Positions 63,786-64,000 of a DNA stretch of 64,000 bases are shown piece after piece. The position numbers and the translations under genes were made by a program. This DNA comes from Amycolatopsis sp. NBRC 101858 (lineage in GTDB: Bacteria; Actinomycetota; Actinomycetes; Mycobacteriales; Pseudonocardiaceae): assembly GCF_030269325.1 (NCBI RefSeq), contig NZ_BSTD01000001.1, positions 1,566,681 through 1,630,680 on the forward strand, read 5' to 3'. The notes below the pieces were generated by a model. That model made no database searches, was not told where the DNA came from, and was given only the letters and a program-made list of their open reading frames with translations. Position 1 is the first letter of the stretch. Each line of letters begins with the position of its first letter.

Positions 63786-64000
63786 ACAGAGAATTTTCAG
63801 CCTGCCAGCGACGCAGCTCACCGACCCCGCAATGACCTGGGGCGACGCGGAGTACCCGGTGAGGAGTCCCACAAACCTGTTTGAAGTGGACCGTTCCGGG
63901 GCACACGCTCGGCTGGTCGCGCACCCGTGGCTCGCGACCTACCCGCACCATGAACCTTCGCGGCCGTGATCGCAAGGCGACGGGCCGTATTCCGCACGAG
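63786..64000. other. upstream region of ectABCD to window edge
   Basis: No gene seen in these 215 bases; presumably promoter and regulatory DNA for the ectoine operon. No clear -35 or inverted repeat identified. Confidence 0.4.

Overview
The window is very GC-rich, gene-dense chromosomal DNA with long convergent pairs, frequent 4-base stop/start overlaps and many GTG/TTG starts. It reads as an actinomycete, most likely Pseudonocardiaceae (Amycolatopsis-like). The reasons are paired AfsR/SARP regulators, XPB and Cdc48-like helicase/ATPases, an ectABCD cluster, an ArfA-like OmpA protein, a GroEL with a GGM tail, and a gene set that mirrors the M. tuberculosis Rv0414c-Rv0440 block (thiE, thiO, thiS, thiG, thiD, thiC, def, DUF3263, VirR/LytR_C, AAA ATPase, pssA, psd, moeA, groEL2). 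Genus is inference.

Layout. 1-9.9 kb: end of an ABC substrate-binding protein, FAD monooxygenase behind a tandem 17-bp repeat, an LppU-like membrane protein, XPB helicase, a lipoprotein carboxylesterase, a NarL-type two-component pair, a DUF4253 gene behind a perfect actinobacterial LexA box, a 147-bp giant hairpin, and a DUF72 protein. 10-19 kb: SARP-NB-ARC-TPR regulator, menC, nucleotidyltransferase, PspC and small membrane proteins, groEL with two CIRCE operators, a Ser/Thr kinase and a cold-shock protein. 19-30.3 kb: two AIM24 proteins, moeA, an ArsR-like regulator/MFS pair with a large symmetric operator, psd-pssA, a 21-bp repeat array, Cdc48-like ATPase, VirR-like and DUF3263 proteins, def.

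30.3-45.1 kb: secreted GH15 glucoamylase, cytosolic HtrA-like protease, and the thiamine genes: thiC-thiD behind a TPP riboswitch, a second thiD, and thiO-thiS-thiG (riboswitch) divergent from a leaderless thiE. Between them lie HxlR/MarR regulators, oxidoreductases, a secreted PI-PLC-like protein and a voltage-gated channel. 45-60 kb: a threonine dehydratase/serine racemase-like enzyme, DHA2 exporter, a DasR-like amino-sugar module (GntR, dre-like site, SIS, kinase), DUF3159, GDSL hydrolase, an OmpA/ArfA-like operon, a two-gene DUF6932-like module, an MmpS-like membrane protein, and a second AfsR-like regulator whose last 33 codons are duplicated just downstream. 60.6-63.8 kb: the ectoine/hydroxyectoine operon ectABCD on the minus strand.

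Control features worth using: ten genes show a TANNNT box 6-8 bases before the start codon (two more have TATAAC/TACAAC), the signature of leaderless mRNAs. Many gene ends carry perfect hairpins that can serve both strands. No tRNA, rRNA, CRISPR array, transposase or integrase gene was seen.
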